This document shows, one piece after another, positions 1 to 12,103 of a DNA stretch of 64,000 nt. The notes under the pieces were generated by a model. That model was given only the letters and a program-made list of their open reading frames with translations, had not been told where the DNA came from and ran no database searches. The stretch is taken from contig CM050650.1 of NCBI GenBank assembly GCA_027574665.1, positions 49,707,304 through 49,771,303 on the forward strand. The letters run 5' to 3'. This DNA comes from Rhynochetos jubatus. Lineage: Eukaryota; Chordata; Aves; Eurypygiformes; Rhynochetidae. Both the position numbers and the translations under genes were made by a program. Within the stretch, counting starts at the first letter, position 1; every line of letters begins with the position of its first letter.

Positions 1-1914
1 GAGCGAGATGCTCAATACTCTCTCACTCCTTATAAGTACAACCATGACTTCCCTAGCCAGCAAGCCCACCTGGTTTGCTTCCTGCTTTCTGTGAAATACT
101 TGCTATTCATACGGATAAATGTATTCAGGCTTCGCTAAGCCTGTCCTGAGGCAAAATTATAGGATAACAGCATTGCGCAGAGAGTGAGCATTCCAGCTTA
201 GCCCACACTAAGTTCCCAGCGTGCCGGGGGTTTTGATGCTAATGTGTCTAAGAATGCAGATGTACGTGCTGCACGCACAAGTGTGTCTTAGCAGCAATTC
301 CCTCGCAGAGACTTTCCTTCCCTCCGCCTGAGCTGCTGCCCTGTTTGGCTGAGTATCTTTGAAGGTGAAAAAAGTAGCTTTTGCTAATGGATAATTAACA
401 CAAATTCACAATCCTGCTGCAAAAATACCAGCAGAGACCAAAATAGCCTTATTGTGCCTTAAAATAGGTGAGGAGAGACTTCTAGATTCACCTACACTGT
501 CTTTATACTGGTGGTTTGTTACCCACCCAGACAGGCAATATGTTTGTGTAGCCAGAGGAAAAGCACAGGCCACATGCTTTAGTTTTGCCATAAGGTAAAT
601 TCACCAAGATCATCCCTGTACCTCATGTGAGGCTGACTTCAGGGAGTTTTCCTGTGGTAAAACTTCACAGCCTTGTCTTCACTGTGTTTTTATTGTGGAA
701 TCACTCTTGCATACAATAAAAGACACAGCTTTTTTGTGCTTAAAAAAGAAAGGCCTGTGACTACCTCGTACTAAACACAGGTTCCCTGTCTCCAGACAGG
801 ATTTAACAGTGAGGTACTTTCACCACATTAGTTGTGGTCTGGATAAAACCAAACTAAACCTTTATGGCAGAGCCTAAGTGGGTAAATACAAACCCTGCCT
901 TCTTCAAAATTATGGAATTCCCTCAACCACCTGCAGCCGTTCTCACAGTATGAAACTCACCTTTTGGCATGGGGAGGAGACCTGTGCTCCTGAGGTGCTT
1001 CTGGAAGTTCCTTTCCTAAAGATGATCCATTAAGGATGTTTATAACCAGTCTTATGAGATAAAGAAAGGGGACATTTATTTCCCTGAGGCAGTTTTCCCC
1101 CCTCATTCTTTTCCTTAAAAAGACTGGCAATATGATATCTTGTTCTGCTTGGCTTTATAGCAGGGGACCTCAGGTCTCAAGACCTTGTCCGTGCAGTAAA
1201 ATCCAAAGATCAAGGAAAGCATATAAGGCTGTGGTTTCATGACTGGTTTAGGACAGTCTGAGATTAAGCTGTCACCAAAGGGACAGTCAGCTGTGGACAC
1301 ATGTTGTGCCCTTGCTTGCAGAGGGCAAGCATATGTTTCCTGATGGCAGGACAATCTCCAATGAACTTACGCTGACTCTGAAACCCTCTCTTAGCCATCT
1401 TTTGCTTTCTGGGCTAGTGCAGGCTGGTGTGAATAATGTTAATATGAATGTTCCAGTTCATTATAAATCAATTCACTGGCTTCAATGAATTTACACAGTG
1501 CAAACAAGAAAGTTCCTGTACACAGACTTCAGCCAAAATAAGAACTGCAGGACTTATAATTGATATAGGTGTTTCAGTATCATCAATCATGTAGACATGC
1601 CCACTGAGAATGTATGTGGTCCCTGTGTCTCCACAACTGTAGGGACTGAGGTGGTAACTCCTTGACACTGGTGCCATTTACCTAAATTGTTAATCCACTG
1701 AAGATGAATAGGTGTTAAGAAAAACACCGGCATTTTAAACTGCCTGCCTGAGGTGTTTTCTCTCCTTATCCTCCCTCCACCTGGGTCTTCTGACTTCACC
1801 CTTTCATTAGTACTTTTCTTGCCCACAACAGGCTTGAATGGCTAATAGAAAAAGGATTTGTCAATGTAAAGAGTTGAAAAATGAAAATGCTTTTCAGGCT
1901 TTCTTTATATACTG
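1..1914. other. Noncoding DNA, no recognised feature
   Basis: No gene, RNA gene or known repeat is recognised here. Short open frames of 60-80 codons occur on both strands, overlap one another, lack recognisable domains and are what chance gives in AT-rich DNA. An AATAAA word lies near 715 but has no accompanying exon. Confidence 0.6.
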
Positions 1915-1948
1915 AAAAAAACCAAACCAAAAAAACCCAACCAAAAGG
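1915..1948. repeat. A/C low-complexity tract (AACC-like)
   Basis: A stretch of A runs mixed with CC and CCC, effectively lacking G and T on the + strand. It is a simple-sequence tract of the kind also seen at 8232, 23136, 39307 and 58577. No function is inferred. Confidence 0.8.
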
Positions 1949-3099
1949 GCACAACTCTATTTTCCCAGTCACCTCTAATTCCCATTCTAGCTTGAAGCTT
2001 TAAGTCTAGCCAGTCAGGTGCTCACAAGCATTGCAGAGCTACAAAGGCCCAGCATGAGGCCCTCCCATGCCATCTGTCTCTGGGTGAAGCAAGCTGAGCC
2101 CGTGTGGGAAAGGGTACTCTTTCTTGGGTAGAAATGGCTCTGAGATGAAGCTGCCCAGGAAAGATCCCCCACAAAAAATGTTTCCACAAAACCCTACAGA
2201 ATAATACTTTGCTGTGTTCAGAAGGCCCTTGTCTGCTCAAATAGCCTCAGGCCTCCACAGAACTACTGTGATGTACTAACAGTTCCCCACTATGACACTT
2301 AGAACAACCTCTTCTGAAGCTGTGTAGTGTCATCCGCAGCAGACGTACTGCTGGGCCTCTTGAGCTCTGGTGGACTGAGTGTACGGGGGGACAGAGGCCT
2401 GCAGGAGGGCCATGCCTGAAGTTGCAGGTAGCCATAGGCACCTGAAGTGCCACCCTCATGAGACTCCATGGGTATTCAAGCAGATGTGAAGATAAATGTA
2501 TGACTAAGTAGAGGCAAACATTTTGAAAATTGGAATGACAACATTTTTTGAAGAACTTTACTGCTATGTGAAGTTTCAAATTTTATGGGTGTTATTTTCA
2601 TCCTGATTCTCAATATGTGGAACTGTTGCAAAAACTTGCAGCACAGAAAGTCCTGTCTTCTGTCAGCTCTGCTTGAAGGTTGTCTAAAGGTTGGACTGTC
2701 TTGTCTGCCAACAGGCTCTTAGTAAGCAACCAGCATCACCGTTTTTCTTCCACTTATCACAGAAAAGCTCATACCATTAAGAAGTTCCAGCCATTTAAGA
2801 TATTACTCTAATAAAAAAAGGATGTATCAGCTGAATTTGAACCAGCTCAGTAAAATAGCCCCCAAAGTTTGAACTGGATAAAAATCATAGAAAATAAACA
2901 GCTATGAAGGCAGAAGGCCAAAACAAGATTTAAAAGGCTTTTGAACTTGATCCAGACAAGATCAGGGAAAATTGAAATGATTTTCTAAGAGCTGGTTCCT
3001 GGCAGGTATATTTTAAAGTAGTCTCTCCTGAAACCTTCCCTTCTGTGTTTCGATCTCTCACAGAGTTGCTGTGAATATGGTTAATTAGATTCTGGAAAG
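1949..3099. other. Noncoding DNA, no recognised feature
   Basis: Both strands were scanned. There are no exon-like frames with plausible splice signals, no CR1 or LTR sequence and no RNA gene. A 110-codon minus-strand frame (2247-2579) has no family resemblance and is treated as chance. Confidence 0.55.
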
Positions 3100-4760
3100 A
3101 AAATCTTTAGGAATATAACCTACCTTCTTCCCTTACATAACATTCTATCACCTTGTTCTTCACAGACACTGACAAGTTTATCCTCTCTCTATCTCCCTAT
3201 GTGAGCTGAGGAAGTAGGCTTTCCCAGTTTTCCAGCAGGAGCTGTGAAGACCTCACTCCTGCAAAGACTAGGTCTCTTTTCTGTTGTCTGCAGTCACCTT
3301 CACCTATAGAGGGTTTTCCTCCTCTCTCCTTCCCTTCCTGTTTTTGGTTGTGGAGGAAAAGTTGGGCTCCTCCACTAAGCCCTTTCTTCTTCCCTTTCTC
3401 ATTCTTTATCCTCTGCACAGCACTGTAGACGATACTTCTTTTCCCCTCTGTCTGTGCTGACAACTCCTATCCCTCCAACTCCTCTCTATCAGCTTTCCCC
3501 TCTAATTTTAGCTCTGGATTCTCTTGTTTCTTTTCATTACAATTTTTCACCTGAAACTTCAGCCTCGGTATTGATAACCTTCTTGATTTGCAGCTTCATG
3601 TGTTGTTACCCCATGTTTTGATCATACTCATAGATCCTTTGTAACTTCTCCCACCTATGGAAAAGACTGTTGCTTCCTCTGCTCTTATAGCCCATCTATC
3701 TCAATGGTTCATCTGCCTCTCCTGCTCTCCACTGGCCTTCATTCCCCTTCTTTCCATTTGCACAAGATCAGGAGCAGTGCAAGTGTGTTACAAAATGGAG
3801 AGCAATGTGTCCAAGATTCACTGGTAGCTGTCATTTCCACATTGCCTAGCATGGTCTACCTCAAATACTTAATACTGGCACAGCAACTGCCACAGTTGGG
3901 AGAGATTTTATGAGTAGTAGGAGAAGAAGATTCAACGTGCTAAGAGGCATACTGGGACCAAGGGAAGGAGGGAAGGAAGACACTCTGGCCATTTTGCTAC
4001 CTTTGCTTTCCCAGATTTCATTTCTCTGTGCCTGATCTTGCCAATTCCTCTCTAAAGAAAATTAGCAATGTATAGTTTGAATTTTTTCTCCCTCTTTATT
4101 GGCTTTCTCTTCCATCTTCCTCACCCATAACTCTTTTCTCTTATTTCATCTGCAAACGTTTCTTGTCTACTCTCCTTCTGTGACCACACCACCTGCCCCA
4201 GATGCTTCATTTCGTGACATGAACTCGTATGTGATCTCCCTATAGCTTACTTTTCAGCATCTTTGTCTCCTCTGGCTCTTCTCTCACAGTAAGTCTCAGG
4301 AAAGAAAAAAAAAAAGAAAAGTAATAGTCTTGACTTTGTTTCTTCAACCCTCCACTCTCCCATTCTCCTCCTTTTCACCTTCATCTTGCCTGAATACGCT
4401 GCTTGCTGTCAACTCATGAATCCCTGTACTGCATTTCTACCCCAGACTCTTTCTGATACTTCTCCTAGCAGTCCACAGGAAAAAAAAAAAAAAAAAAAAG
4501 AAAAAGAAAAAAGACCTCAGTGATCTCATCATTGTCAAAGATTTTGCTCTATCTCAGCCAAAACCAGCACACTGATCTCTCAGGTTACTTAACATGGCTA
4601 AAATATTATTCTCCCTTGGCTTTTAGGTCTCTCATCCCCTCAGTCTTCCCTGTTTTCTCTAGCAACTTCTCATTTTTGAGAGACTCAAAATCTGAGATTC
4701 TGCCTAGATCACCTTCTTTTCTTCCTCTTCAAAGTATACTTGGGTAATCCCAGCCACATC
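3100..4760. other. Pyrimidine-rich block (+ strand)
   Basis: The + strand is strongly enriched in C and T for about 1.6 kb, with dense TCT, CCTC and TTCC words and few purine runs apart from A-rich tracts at 4297-4320 and 4480-4512. Such strand asymmetry is unlike the flanking DNA. Some old L2/CR1-clade LINE copies are pyrimidine-rich in this way, so an eroded LINE body is one explanation and simple drift another. No reverse-transcriptase motif could be read in any frame. The compositional claim is visible; the origin is inferred. Confidence 0.5.
4480..4512. repeat. Poly(A) tract (A20 plus A-rich tail)
   Basis: Twenty uninterrupted A residues at 4480-4499 are followed by G and two further A-rich blocks. 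Bird CR1 elements do not end in poly(A), so this is either an expanded homopolymer or the tail of a rarer retrocopy. No duplicated flanking target site was found. Confidence 0.9.
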
Positions 4761-5780
4761 AATTCTTATGGCATTTTATGCTGTTTCTCAAAACAGCCTG
4801 AGATGCAGGTGTTTAGTGTTATCATTGCCATTGATGCTGCTGTGTTGATGCTTAAATTTGAGTTGAACTCTTGATAATCCACATCTAGTTTGCTTGTCTG
4901 TGGTCATGCAAAAAGGACATAACAAAAATAAAACAGAACTATTATTCTGATTTCTCCTGTTCTCCTTTTGTTCTTCTTCAAACCATTGTCCACACAGACA
5001 ATACTCTGGATGCACAGAATTCTTTCATTAACTCCAAAATCTAATCTATGGCTCTTTGCTTTCAGTATGCCTAATTTTCTTCCTTGTATATGTCTTGCTC
5101 TCTGGAAATACCTCATTCCTTGTACAAACATCTCACTAGCAGGTTAAGGTCTTGCTCCTCTTTGATCTTTTTGTGGCACTAGGAGTACTCCTGAAATGCT
5201 TGGCACTTAATAGCTGATCATTGATTTAAGTGGAAAGTAAGAAACCTGAATATTTTATCGGATCTGGGCCATGGTCCCCCCCTTAGGAAGCTTTTATCCA
5301 CATAAACTCAGAGCGTCTGCCTAGCATGTAAAAGTTATCTGGCTCTGCTTGAGGGATCTACAATGCAAGTACTGACACAAAATATCTGGTTTCATATTAT
5401 ATGAATAGACAGGGAGAAGCCAGGTCAATTCTGCTCTCGCAAGAGTTTTTCTTCATCTTTGGAGCAGAGCAAACACCAGACTTTCTGCATTACCCCAGGG
5501 TGTCACAAAGTGATGCAGTCCCTTTGACTCTGGAAATACCCTAACCAGTCAGCACTGTCACTCCATGGAGCAGTCTCCTACAACCTCTACTTTGGGTGTC
5601 CCACTCATGCCCTGGGCAAGGTGCACAGGCTGGAGCTGGGCCTACTTCTCAGGTACACTAGAGCTGGGTGGTAAGACATTTATGCTGTGTCTGTTAAGAA
5701 TACAGGCAACACTAAATTCATATGGAAATACAGCAATAAAAACTACCATTTGCACCCTGGGTTAGAGGCTGGAAGGTCTG
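4761..5780. other. Noncoding DNA with a possible ancient L2-like tail
   Basis: Mostly unremarkable. At about 5200-5232 the words TGCTTGGCAC, TTAATAG and a TGATT-rich end loosely follow the 3' end of L2 LINEs, where a 'GCCTGGCACATAGTAGGTGCTCAATAAAT'-type pattern is usual, with about three quarters of positions agreeing by eye. This would fit an old + strand LINE covering the pyrimidine-rich DNA upstream, but it is weak. Confidence 0.35.
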
Positions 5781-5866
5781 CAAGGTGTCCCTGCCCATGG
5801 CAAGAGGGTTGGAACTAGATGATTTTTAAGGTCCCTTCCAGCCTAAACCATTCTATGATTCTATGA
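5781..5866 (+). mobile_element. CR1 LINE 3' end (short, 5'-truncated)
   Basis: The order of words is diagnostic of avian CR1: GTGTCCCTGCCCATGGCA, then GTTGGAACTAGATGAT, then AAGGTCCCTTCCAGCC, ending in two ATTCTATGA octamers. Only the last 86 bases of the element (3' UTR) remain, as expected from severe 5' truncation during target-primed reverse transcription. The octamers mark the 3' end, so the element points along the + strand. No coding sequence is retained. Confidence 0.92.
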
Positions 5867-6784
5867 AGTTTCACTCTGCACTTCACTGGAGAGTGCTCTG
5901 ACCACCGGGTTTTCACTTAGCTTCAATCATGTGGGTAGGAGAGGAGCACTGCCCATCGTTGCCCAATCTCAAGTATGTCGCTGTGCAGAAAGTAACCTAA
6001 GTTACTTAAAACTTCAAGCCTTGCTCACAAGTGAAGACCCATGAAAAGAATAGGCAAGGACCTTTATTTGGTAGCCCACTGAAAGTGTGGGGATGAAGAG
6101 AAAGGAAATTCTTGTTTACCATGTAATGACCTAAGGAAAAAAGTCCAAGATGAACGGTAGCAGGTCTTTCAGTCCTTCATGAAGTCATGAAGATGTCAAA
6201 GCATGGGTCCAACAGTTACTTTTGATTGGAAGAGTCAGGTTTCAAGGGTTTTTCTGTCTGGGGACGTTTGTGCACAGAAGTCAATTACAGCACCCAGGGG
6301 ACCCAATGCTCACTTCCCTTGTGAACACTCACCCTAAGCTAAAAGAAAATGTGAGAAGGGCAGCTTACTCTGATTTGATGCTAAAGGAAGCTACAAAGCA
6401 CATGGTGCAGTCTCTATGCAGGCCTGTGCTACACAATGGAGTGCAGTGCAAGGACTCAGAAGACAGTAGCAGGACTGGACCGGCCATTCTGAAGTTGTTG
6501 AGGAAATAATGTTCCAGTAGGCATGCTCTAAAGGGGCAAACAGCATGGAAAAAAGAATTCATGAAGCACCAGTTAATACAAGGCAAGAAACAGTATTTCA
6601 GCTTATGGCTGCTTTGGTTGTTTCTCTATTTTTGTTTTAACTTTACAGCTGGAGACATCTTTCATAAAATCCCTTCTCACAACATACATCAGATTTCTGG
6701 CCTCCTATACGTATGGTTAATTCTGGCAGGATGTCAACAGGTTTCTAAGGGTAATAATTTCACATAAAACCAGAAAGAGTGATC
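5867..6784. other. Noncoding DNA, no recognised feature
   Basis: Nothing recognised. Paired frames at 6222-6509 (+) and 6365-6586 (-) overlap antisense and neither has a recognisable domain. Confidence 0.55.
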
Positions 6785-7080
6785 CAAATGTGTTAATATA
6801 ATATTTATGAAACTGTTTATTTTGAGATTACCATACATTTCTCCAAATCCAGTTTTATATTTGTCATGTTTTGTCTTTTTTTCAATCTTTTATATCTGAT
6901 TGTTATTTTGTCAGTTTTATGACTGCGTTGTTGTGTAATAGAAGCATTTTATATTTTAATTTGTACCAACATTCAGCATTATTTATTAGTTATATTCCTT
7001 TCTGGTTTGTTTGTTTTCTTGTTCTTGGGTTTTTTTTAAAATGAAAGTAATAAAAAGCTTAAATATTAAAGAATATCAGG
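6785..7080. other. T/A-rich block
   Basis: The + strand is T-rich, with repeated TTTTAT, TTATTT and a G/T-only run at about 7003-7037. There is no open frame of note. Composition resembles a 3' UTR or an AT-rich matrix-type sequence, but no associated gene is visible. Confidence 0.5.
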
Positions 7081-8231
7081 CAAACCCTTTCTCCTTGTTT
7101 CAGCGCTGAGGGTGGATTTTGCAGTGGTCAATGCATTATTGGCATCATCAGCATTCAGTATCATTTTCTAGTATTGGAATTGCTGTAATTCTAGAAACTT
7201 CACTAAGAAGTTGGAATCATCAGGAACTAAGGTTTCAAATGTGTGTGCTTTCTGTTACACACTTAAGCACCTACTTAGGTGCCTATCTCAGTTTGGTCTC
7301 TGGAGCATCAGAACTGGAAATGAAGCCAGTGAGAGCTTTTGATGGTCAACACCTCTGAAATCATGCATTGTTTAGGCTTCAAGTGCCAGGTTGGACTCTA
7401 ATAGAAAATGTAGCTTACAAAAGGAAACTACTTATTCCTATGACAGCACCATGCTTATCCTCTAGGCATCTTCCCAGAAAAAGATTCAGAGATCATAATA
7501 GGTAGTTCCATGGGGGATGGATGAGGTCTCAAACTCCCTTTACACAGGCAGAGGAGAAACTTTATTCCGTTATTCTATTTTAAAAATGGAGATTCCGTCT
7601 TCATCTCTGAAAGTACAGTTACCCTTCTGTCTCCCTCCATGTCCTTTGTACTCCTGTAAAAATCAGCAAGACGGAGCAGGAGAAGCAGAGTCTGGAAAGA
7701 ATTTATTCTGAGAGAGGGACAGAAGGGTGGGAGGGAAGATCAGGCAGGTATGACTTATTTACTCTTTGGCATACTAAACAGCTGCAAATTCAAGAAAACA
7801 CACAGAAACAAAAATCTCTGGGAAAATATTACCAATAGATTACCTCAGAAACTAAATTTGGAACTGTTTTCAATAACCACAACCATGAAACATCAGATGT
7901 CTGGGTCCTTCCTGAGTGCTGCGAAGGAAAGTTAAACATCTACATTCTACACAGCAATGCACACTACCAACCACCTTTGACTGCCAAATGCTGCCAGTAG
8001 AGTGAAAAAAATCCTGGCACGTAAATATTCATGGTAACTTTTTCAAACAGTTCAATATAAATAACTGTGGCAAAGAATACAGGATGGATAGATAGATGGA
8101 TGTCACTTGTCTGCAGAATTAATTATGAACTTGGATAAAGAAGCATTGCTTCTACAGGTGACTTCATACTCTCCAAACCTGCCTGCCTGATCAAGAAAAC
8201 ATTTTCTCCTTTCTGCTTACTAAAAGATCCC
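7081..8231. other. Noncoding DNA with a minor GATA/GGAT microsatellite
   Basis: No gene or transposon recognised. A short imperfect tetranucleotide run (GGAT/AGAT units) lies at 8082-8103. Confidence 0.55.
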
Positions 8232-8284
8232 CAACCAAAACAATCAACCAACAAATCAACCAACCAACCAACCAACCAACCCCA
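8232..8284. repeat. (CCAA)n microsatellite
   Basis: Imperfect CAAT/CAAA units lead into about six consecutive CCAA units, ending in CCCC. The array sits about 170 bp upstream of a CR1 insertion. It is likely polymorphic in length. Confidence 0.93.
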
Positions 8285-8360
8285 CCCACTTTTCTATATT
8301 TCTTCAGGAACACAAAACCCCAACTTCTTCTTAGAGGCAAGCCAAATGTCCTTAAGCAAT

Positions 8361-8447
8361 GAGTATAATATGAAGAATGAGAGAATGAGTATAATATGAA
8401 GATTATTATAAAAATAATATGAAGAATAAGTTTAATATGAAGAAATA
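8361..8447. repeat. AT-rich tandem repeat (TATAATATGAAGA-like unit)
   Basis: Four imperfect copies of a TATAATATGAAGA-type core begin near 8363, 8389, 8414 and 8432, separated by short variable spacers. The first two share a longer unit beginning GAGTATAATATGAAGA, 26 bp apart. The array runs directly into the 5' edge of the CR1 copy that follows. Confidence 0.85.
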
Positions 8448-8449
8448 TC

Positions 8450-8847
8450 ATATGAGGAAAGGTTGAGAGAGCTGGGTCTGTTTAGCTCGGAGTAGACTGA
8501 GGGGACATTTCATCAGTGCTTATAAATACCTAAAGGGTGGGTGTCAGGAGGATGGGGGTCAGGCTCTTCTCAGTGGTGTCCAGTGACAGGACTAGGGACA
8601 ATGGCCATAAACTGGAAAACAGAAGGTTCAGCCTGAACATGAGGAAATACTTCTTCCCTGTGAGGGTGACAGAGCACTGGGACAGGCTGCCCAGGGAGGT
8701 GGGGGAGTCTCCGTCCCTGGAGACTTTCAAAAGCCACCTGGACTAGTTCCTGTGTGATCTGCTCTAGGTGATCCTGCTCTGGCAGAGGTGTTGGACTAGA
8801 TGATCTCTAGCGGTCCCTTCCAACCCCTACCATTCTGTGATCTGTGA
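8450..8847 (+). mobile_element. CR1 LINE, 5'-truncated (about 400 bp)
   Basis: This is the longest + strand CR1 in the window. It begins with the GAGGAAAGGTTGAGAGAGCTGGG-type segment of ORF2, runs through the C-terminal reverse-transcriptase coding region, and ends in the CR1 3' UTR (TTGGACTAGATGATCTCTAG, GGTCCCTTCCAACCCC) with degenerate ATTCTGTGA octamers. CR1 is the dominant non-LTR retrotransposon of birds and jumps by target-primed reverse transcription. A full element is about 4.5 kb, so this copy is truncated to under a tenth and is immobile. Confidence 0.96.
8454..8746 (+). pseudogene. CR1 ORF2 C-terminal remnant (frameshifted)
   Basis: The end of the CR1 reverse-transcriptase ORF is readable only in three successive frames. 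The first (from 8454) gives an EERLRELGLF-type start and stops at 8493. A second frame from about 8503 gives a [16 protein letters not shown] segment. A third, from about 8555 to 8746, gives [16 protein letters not shown], then [20 protein letters not shown], then [16 protein letters not shown], the standard end of avian CR1 ORF2. The two shifts and a stop mean it cannot make functional protein. The 69-codon open frame starting at 8537 is this relic, not a host gene. Confidence 0.9.
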
Positions 8848-10368
8848 AAAAAATATGCAGCTCTCTTTATGTTAATACAATTAATGTTGCCTATTAACTA
8901 GGACAGTAATGTAATCAGGCAAAATATGAGGCAGAATCTCTTGCAAAGCAAACAATAACTTGTGGAAAAGGGCCACAGGTGAGAGAGGAGAAAATAAAAT
9001 CCAAACAGTAAATATAATGTTGTATGGCCAAATTTACATCTTAGAGCATCAGAAAAACTGTCACAGTTATTAGTGTGAAAAGACCAAGGAAGGCAATGAC
9101 AAAAAGATGGCATGTGACCCTCTAGAGTCCCATGCTGGCTTTGCATTTTAATGCCTCGGGACACACACTTGCCTGAGACCCAAGGAATCTATGCGGTGGG
9201 AAGGAAGGTTTATATGATGAAAGACAGGTAGACCAGTGATGATCTGTTAAGAAGTACTAGGAGCAGGAAGGTGTTTAGTGGAGATGTGGAAAAAAACTCC
9301 ACTTTAAATCCTTCAGACTCAATGGAGAAACAGTCCCTTGTCTGATGGCAGCAAAACACTAGTGATGTTGAGAAAGTCAAGTAGTCATTCATCACCGTGG
9401 CATGGGAGAAGTTGCACGAAGGATCTGAAAAGCCCTCTGAAGCACCCTGAACCCAGGCAGTAATTATGTCAAGCGTTTGACCCACTGAAACCACTATTAA
9501 CCTCTAACAGAGGCACAGTTGTACAGCCAAACTTTCACAATGTTAGTCATGTTTAAACAGCTTCCAGTAAAGATGACACAGGCGTATTGGAGGAATTTGC
9601 ACATTCCCGCTGGAATTGATAGGATTCTTTCAAGTCTTTATCCTCAGCCTTGACTGCCAACTTCATCTTTACAAGTTGTTATGCCTTATTTTCCTTGGGA
9701 ACCTAATAAATGAAATATTGTTCCGACATATTTATGCTTTACTATTTGAGGAAATTTGGTTTGGTGAGGGTGGGGTGGCCTATGCTATGAAATTCCTAAA
9801 TGGTTAGTTTAAATATGTATATTTAAACACTTGGTCATGAGCCTTAGTTTGGGTTAGAAAGGAAACACTCTGTTCTCCTGTTTTTCCTTTCAGGTACATC
9901 AAGTAAAAGATAATAAATGTCATACTAAATGCTTCCAAAGAGTTTTCCAATACCCTAAAATTCCCATGCCTCCATGTCTGTGCTTTCCCTTCTTTAATAC
10001 TGACACATCACCTTCTCTTTTCACCTTCCCTATTCTCCAGTATGTCTTTGTGCAGGCTCAAGGGATACTGGGAGAATAAAGCTGTCCTTCCCCACACAGG
10101 AGCCAATCCCGACAGGCCAGGCTGCTCTTTGGCTCTGAAGCTGCTTAATGCCACTAAAATCAATAGAGTTATCCTCATTTGCAGCAATGGGAGGCAGTGT
10201 CAGGTCCTTCCTTTCCTTGGCACTCTGCAGCTCTGGCTCAAAGCCATGCATGAAATGGCTCATCCTAGGTGCAGTGAACTAACACTGCTGCTGGACTAGT
10301 GAGCGGTGGGGTCAGCTGGAAACCTGACAGGCTAGGAAGAGACAGTGCAACAGAGGGGACACTCCCTC
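8848..10368. other. Noncoding DNA, no recognised feature
   Basis: No repeat or exon recognised. The minus-strand frames at 8898-9164 and 9210-9494 are below 100 codons and hydrophobic, as expected from chance in T-rich DNA. Confidence 0.55.
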
Positions 10369-10402
10369 ACACACGTCTACACACGCACAGGCACAGACAC
10401 AA
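10369..10402. repeat. CA-rich simple sequence
   Basis: Interrupted CA dinucleotides (CACACACG, CACACGCACA, CACAGACACA) form a degraded (CA)n microsatellite. Confidence 0.7.
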
Positions 10403-10544
10403 AAGGGTGACAAAGGCACTGATGTCAGTCTGTTGATTTGGCCATCTTAAGAATTAAGAGCCATAACCACTGAAATGAACCATTTATAAGTCAAAAAGAG
10501 GCCATAAGGGCTATTACAAGATAATTTTTTGAAATCACTGCTCT

Positions 10545-10615
10545 ATCATGCCAGAATAACTTCACTGTATTCAACTGAAATCAGTGGAATTACCCTAGCA
10601 TAAAATGGAAATAAA
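10545..10615 (+). repeat. Ancient amniote dispersed motif (degraded)
   Basis: The run TTCAACTGAAATCAGTGGAA followed by TTACCCTAGCATAAAATGG matches, with mismatches, a word pattern common in amniote genomes in which 'GAAGTCAATGG' is followed by 'TTACACCAGTGTAAAACTGG'. I recall this pattern from bird and turtle sequence but cannot assign it a consensus name. Similar motifs sit at 15105-15182, 20065-20125 and 39571-39615. Confidence 0.45.
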
Positions 10616-12000
10616 ATCTGCTGGCGAATCAAGTCTTTCAGGAATAAAACACAAAACCAGAGACACAACATACCCAACTTAACAGAAGTGGACCAGTGAC
10701 AGAAATAAACACGCTCCTTGTAATTTTCTAGGTGAAGACACAGTGATAACCATTAGTTGGATAGCTGTTTGTCCTGCTCCACTTCATATTCTGGTATTTT
10801 ATAGAAAAATGAAACTAACTAAATTAGTAACTATGTTCCTGGAATGTTTTTGAAGTAAGTTCTGTTTATATCCTTTACCTGACATCAGAAACCTTTTGAA
10901 GTGTTTCAAACAAAGTTTGAAGTAGGTAGACTGGTTTTGCTTCTTCCCCTTCTCAGGCCTCAGCACTGTCTTTTTTTGGAAGCATCTTTTTATTTTCTTG
11001 CAGAATTCAAGTAATGCTATTCACAAAAGCACACCAGAAATTATCACTCCTATGTATATTTCAGAGAAACTGAGCTTACTGTATGGCATCTGCCTGATCC
11101 TTGGTCTCTTGGCTAGTCTTTTTCGGCCAGCTGAATTGTGCCCTGGGTACCTACAAGTAGTCAGAGGCACATTTCTCCTGCGATTCTGCCTTGCATTCAG
11201 AATAATCTTGTCTCTAGTTCCCCACAGGCTTCTTTATGACATTTTAATTCAATCCTTACACTGCAGCCATGAGGTCTTGATGAGGAGTTGTATAATGCAA
11301 TAGAAAGAAGAGTTATGACCATGGCACTGTGGGATCAGCAGCACTGGCACATCAGCTGTACTTCGGCAGCCAAATGCAGGCTGCAGAGGAAAATAACGTG
11401 GAAAGGCTACCATATAAGAACTTCATTCTTAAAATTACCAGCCTTGTAGTGCATCCATGGTGAGTGGGCTTCTCCTAAGTGTTCTCCTGAGACTGAGGTT
11501 TTGATCTAATCATTGCCAACCAAACCTCTGCTTCTAGCAGTCAGTTTTTTCATTCTTTGCTAAGAGTTTTCCATCAGCTTCTTTCATAAAAGCTGAGCAT
11601 TACTACTGAATATCATCTCAAGAGTCAGGGGAAAAACGAAGCTCTTGGCCTACATCAAATCCTTATCTCAATGCTTAACCAAAGCTTGAAGGCACTCTTC
11701 CTCTTCAGTGACTGCTACTATCCCTGTTCCCACCCTTTCTTTGCAAACATTGGGTACATTGATGCAGCAGACTGGCAGCACTTAAGACAGGGATCATGCA
11801 GGCAGAGCTAAAACAGCTTTAAACCAGAAAGCTCATATATCCCTAATGCGTGAAGCTGACATAGCAGAGATCTGAGTGTGAGCTGCTTCAGCACATCTGG
11901 CCTAAGGTGCAATCCCTGCCTTGATGTGTCTTGCTGCAGCTGCACTGAGCAGCCCCTGCGCTTAGTGTTAGTGACTACTAATGAATACTGTATGTCCTCT
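10616..12000. other. Noncoding DNA, no recognised feature
   Basis: Includes a 101-codon + strand frame (10998-11303) with no recognisable domain. No splice-site pair or repeat was convincing. Confidence 0.5.
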
Positions 12001-12103
12001 TAGGGACATGGTTTAGTGCTGAACTTGGCAGTGTTAGGTTTATGGTTGAACTTGATGATCTTAAGGGTCATTTCCAACCTAAATGATACTATTCTATGGC
12101 TGT
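12001..12103 (+). mobile_element. CR1 LINE 3' end (older subfamily)
   Basis: The segment follows the CR1 3' UTR variant that begins AGGGACATGGTTTAGTG, continues ACTTGGCAGTGTTAGGTTTA and GGTTGAACTTGATGATCTTAA, then TCATTTCCAACCTAAATGAT, and ends in an ATTCTATG octamer. Mismatches within the octamers and body suggest it is older than the copies at 8450 and 19066. Only about 100 bases remain, all noncoding. Confidence 0.85.
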
